A stretch of DNA of 38,727 bases from Acrocarpospora macrocephala (lineage in GTDB: Bacteria; Actinomycetota; Actinomycetes; Streptosporangiales; Streptosporangiaceae), in NCBI RefSeq assembly GCF_009687865.1, contig NZ_BLAE01000093.1, positions 1-38,727 on the forward strand, read 5' to 3'. The notes beneath the pieces are model-generated. The model ran no database searches and had not been told where the DNA came from. It saw only the letters and a program-made list of their open reading frames with translations. Shown piece after piece: positions 38,302-38,727 of the stretch (position 1 is the stretch's first letter; every line of letters starts with the position of its first letter). The position numbers and the translations under genes are program-made.

Positions 38302-38517
38302 TACAACTCCGTTTCGTGCCTATGCCGGTGATACGGTGACATGCTTTTTCGCAGGTGCTGCCGGTGTCATGACCTGCTGGTTTTCCCTCTCCGCCGACCC
38401 ACGCGGTCGGGCGTGTCGCGATCTAATCGCGTTACACCCTTGCTGGATTTGGAGAGAGCCACGCGGCGCTACCTGCGCGCACGCATGCGGACCCACGAAC
38501 CATGGGCACGAAGAGCA

Positions 38518-38546
38518 AGACTACCCAGCCCCCCGCAACACGTCAA
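38518..38546 (-). promoter_or_regulatory. Sigma70-type promoter of str operon
   Basis: On the minus strand, TTGACG (38546-38541), 17 bp and TAGTCT (38523-38518). It is the best-matching promoter in the window and uses the same box style as the rplM promoter. Transcription would start near 38511. Confidence 0.75.
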
Positions 38547-38679
38547 AACGGCCGCGCTCAGCGGGTCATCGGGATCCCGTGCCCGGGTCCCCGGCCCACC
38601 TTTCTCACGCAGGCCGAAATTGAGTCCGCCACCAGTTTACCCCGCCACCCCGACTCCCCCGACCATTTCCCCCAAACCC

Positions 38680-38727
38680 CGGGTTCTCCCACCCACCCAG
38701 CCTCCTTTGCTTCCCCCGGGCTCCGCC
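38680..38727 (+). repeat. C-rich dispersed repeat, copy B (cut by window edge)
   Basis: CCCACCCACCCAGCC is followed by TTTGCTTCCCCC and GGGCTCCGCC, matching 18921-18970 apart from small indels and a few substitutions. It runs into the end of the window, so its full length is unknown. Confidence 0.65.

Larger units (their letters stand above)
38302..38727. other. str operon leader and upstream spacer
   Basis: 426 bases without a supported gene. It holds the rpsL leader (38302 to about 38511), the promoter at 38518-38546, and C-rich sequence leading to the repeat at the window edge. The leader has two short perfect stems: GCAGGT/ACCTGC (38351-38377) and CCGACC/GGTCGG (38394-38410). A plus-strand open frame of 109 codons is present but has no family character or ribosome binding site. 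Confidence 0.5.

Noticed and set aside
38294-38623. Plus-strand 109-codon frame upstream of rpsL
   Set aside because: It covers the str promoter and leader, has no family resemblance and no ribosome binding site.

Overview
The window is high-GC DNA from an actinobacterium. The ribosomal gene order, the use of GTG and TTG starts, candidate leaderless promoters, a four-cysteine adenylate kinase lid and low-complexity tails on ribosomal proteins all fit this. The protein content looks most like the Streptosporangiales, but that is inference from general resemblance and not a computed placement.

Layout. (1) 1-6520, plus strand: the 3' part of an AfsR/LuxR-type STAND ATPase regulator, a DUF389 membrane protein, and a tightly overlapping four-gene ABC-2 export unit (ATPase, permease, ATPase, permease). 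(2) 6523-6613: a palindromic repeat between converging genes. (3) 6609-8937, minus strand: rplM-rpsI-glmM, with a promoter and a leader of about 220 nt. (4) 9251-13756, plus strand: a secreted CAP-domain protein and two single-pass membrane proteins whose extracellular domains are homologous. The second has about 700 residues of disordered sequence with in-frame Trp repeats. (5) 13941-18618, minus strand: infA-rpmJ-rpsM-rpsK-rpsD-rpoA-rplQ-truA. (6) 18619-20943: a non-ribosomal stretch between infA and map, with a DUF1707 protein, two exported proteins and an IS30-family remnant. (7) 21008-33828, minus strand: the S10 and spc operons from rpsJ to map. (8) 33829-34073: a palindrome-rich tuf-rpsJ spacer holding the second copy of the repeat. 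(9) 34074-38301, minus strand: rpsL-rpsG-fusA-tuf behind a clear sigma70-type promoter at 38518-38546.

Most of the window is therefore the core translation apparatus: about 30 ribosomal proteins, IF-1, EF-Tu, EF-G, RNA polymerase alpha, SecY, adenylate kinase, methionine aminopeptidase and TruA. It is read leftwards as one nearly continuous superoperon, interrupted once between map and infA. The plus-strand genes are envelope or transport functions with separate control.

The least expected signals lie between and at the edges of the conserved genes. A palindromic element of about 91 bp occurs twice in opposite orientation, with covariation in its terminal stem. The adk-map spacer has two mutually exclusive hairpins. 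A CCCACCCACCCAGCC-type repeat occurs at two sites. Matching Arg/Gly/Asp-rich tails occur on uS3 and uS5. Two neighbouring membrane proteins share a previously unnamed two-cysteine extracellular domain. I found no tRNA, rRNA, CRISPR array, prophage or obvious defence system.
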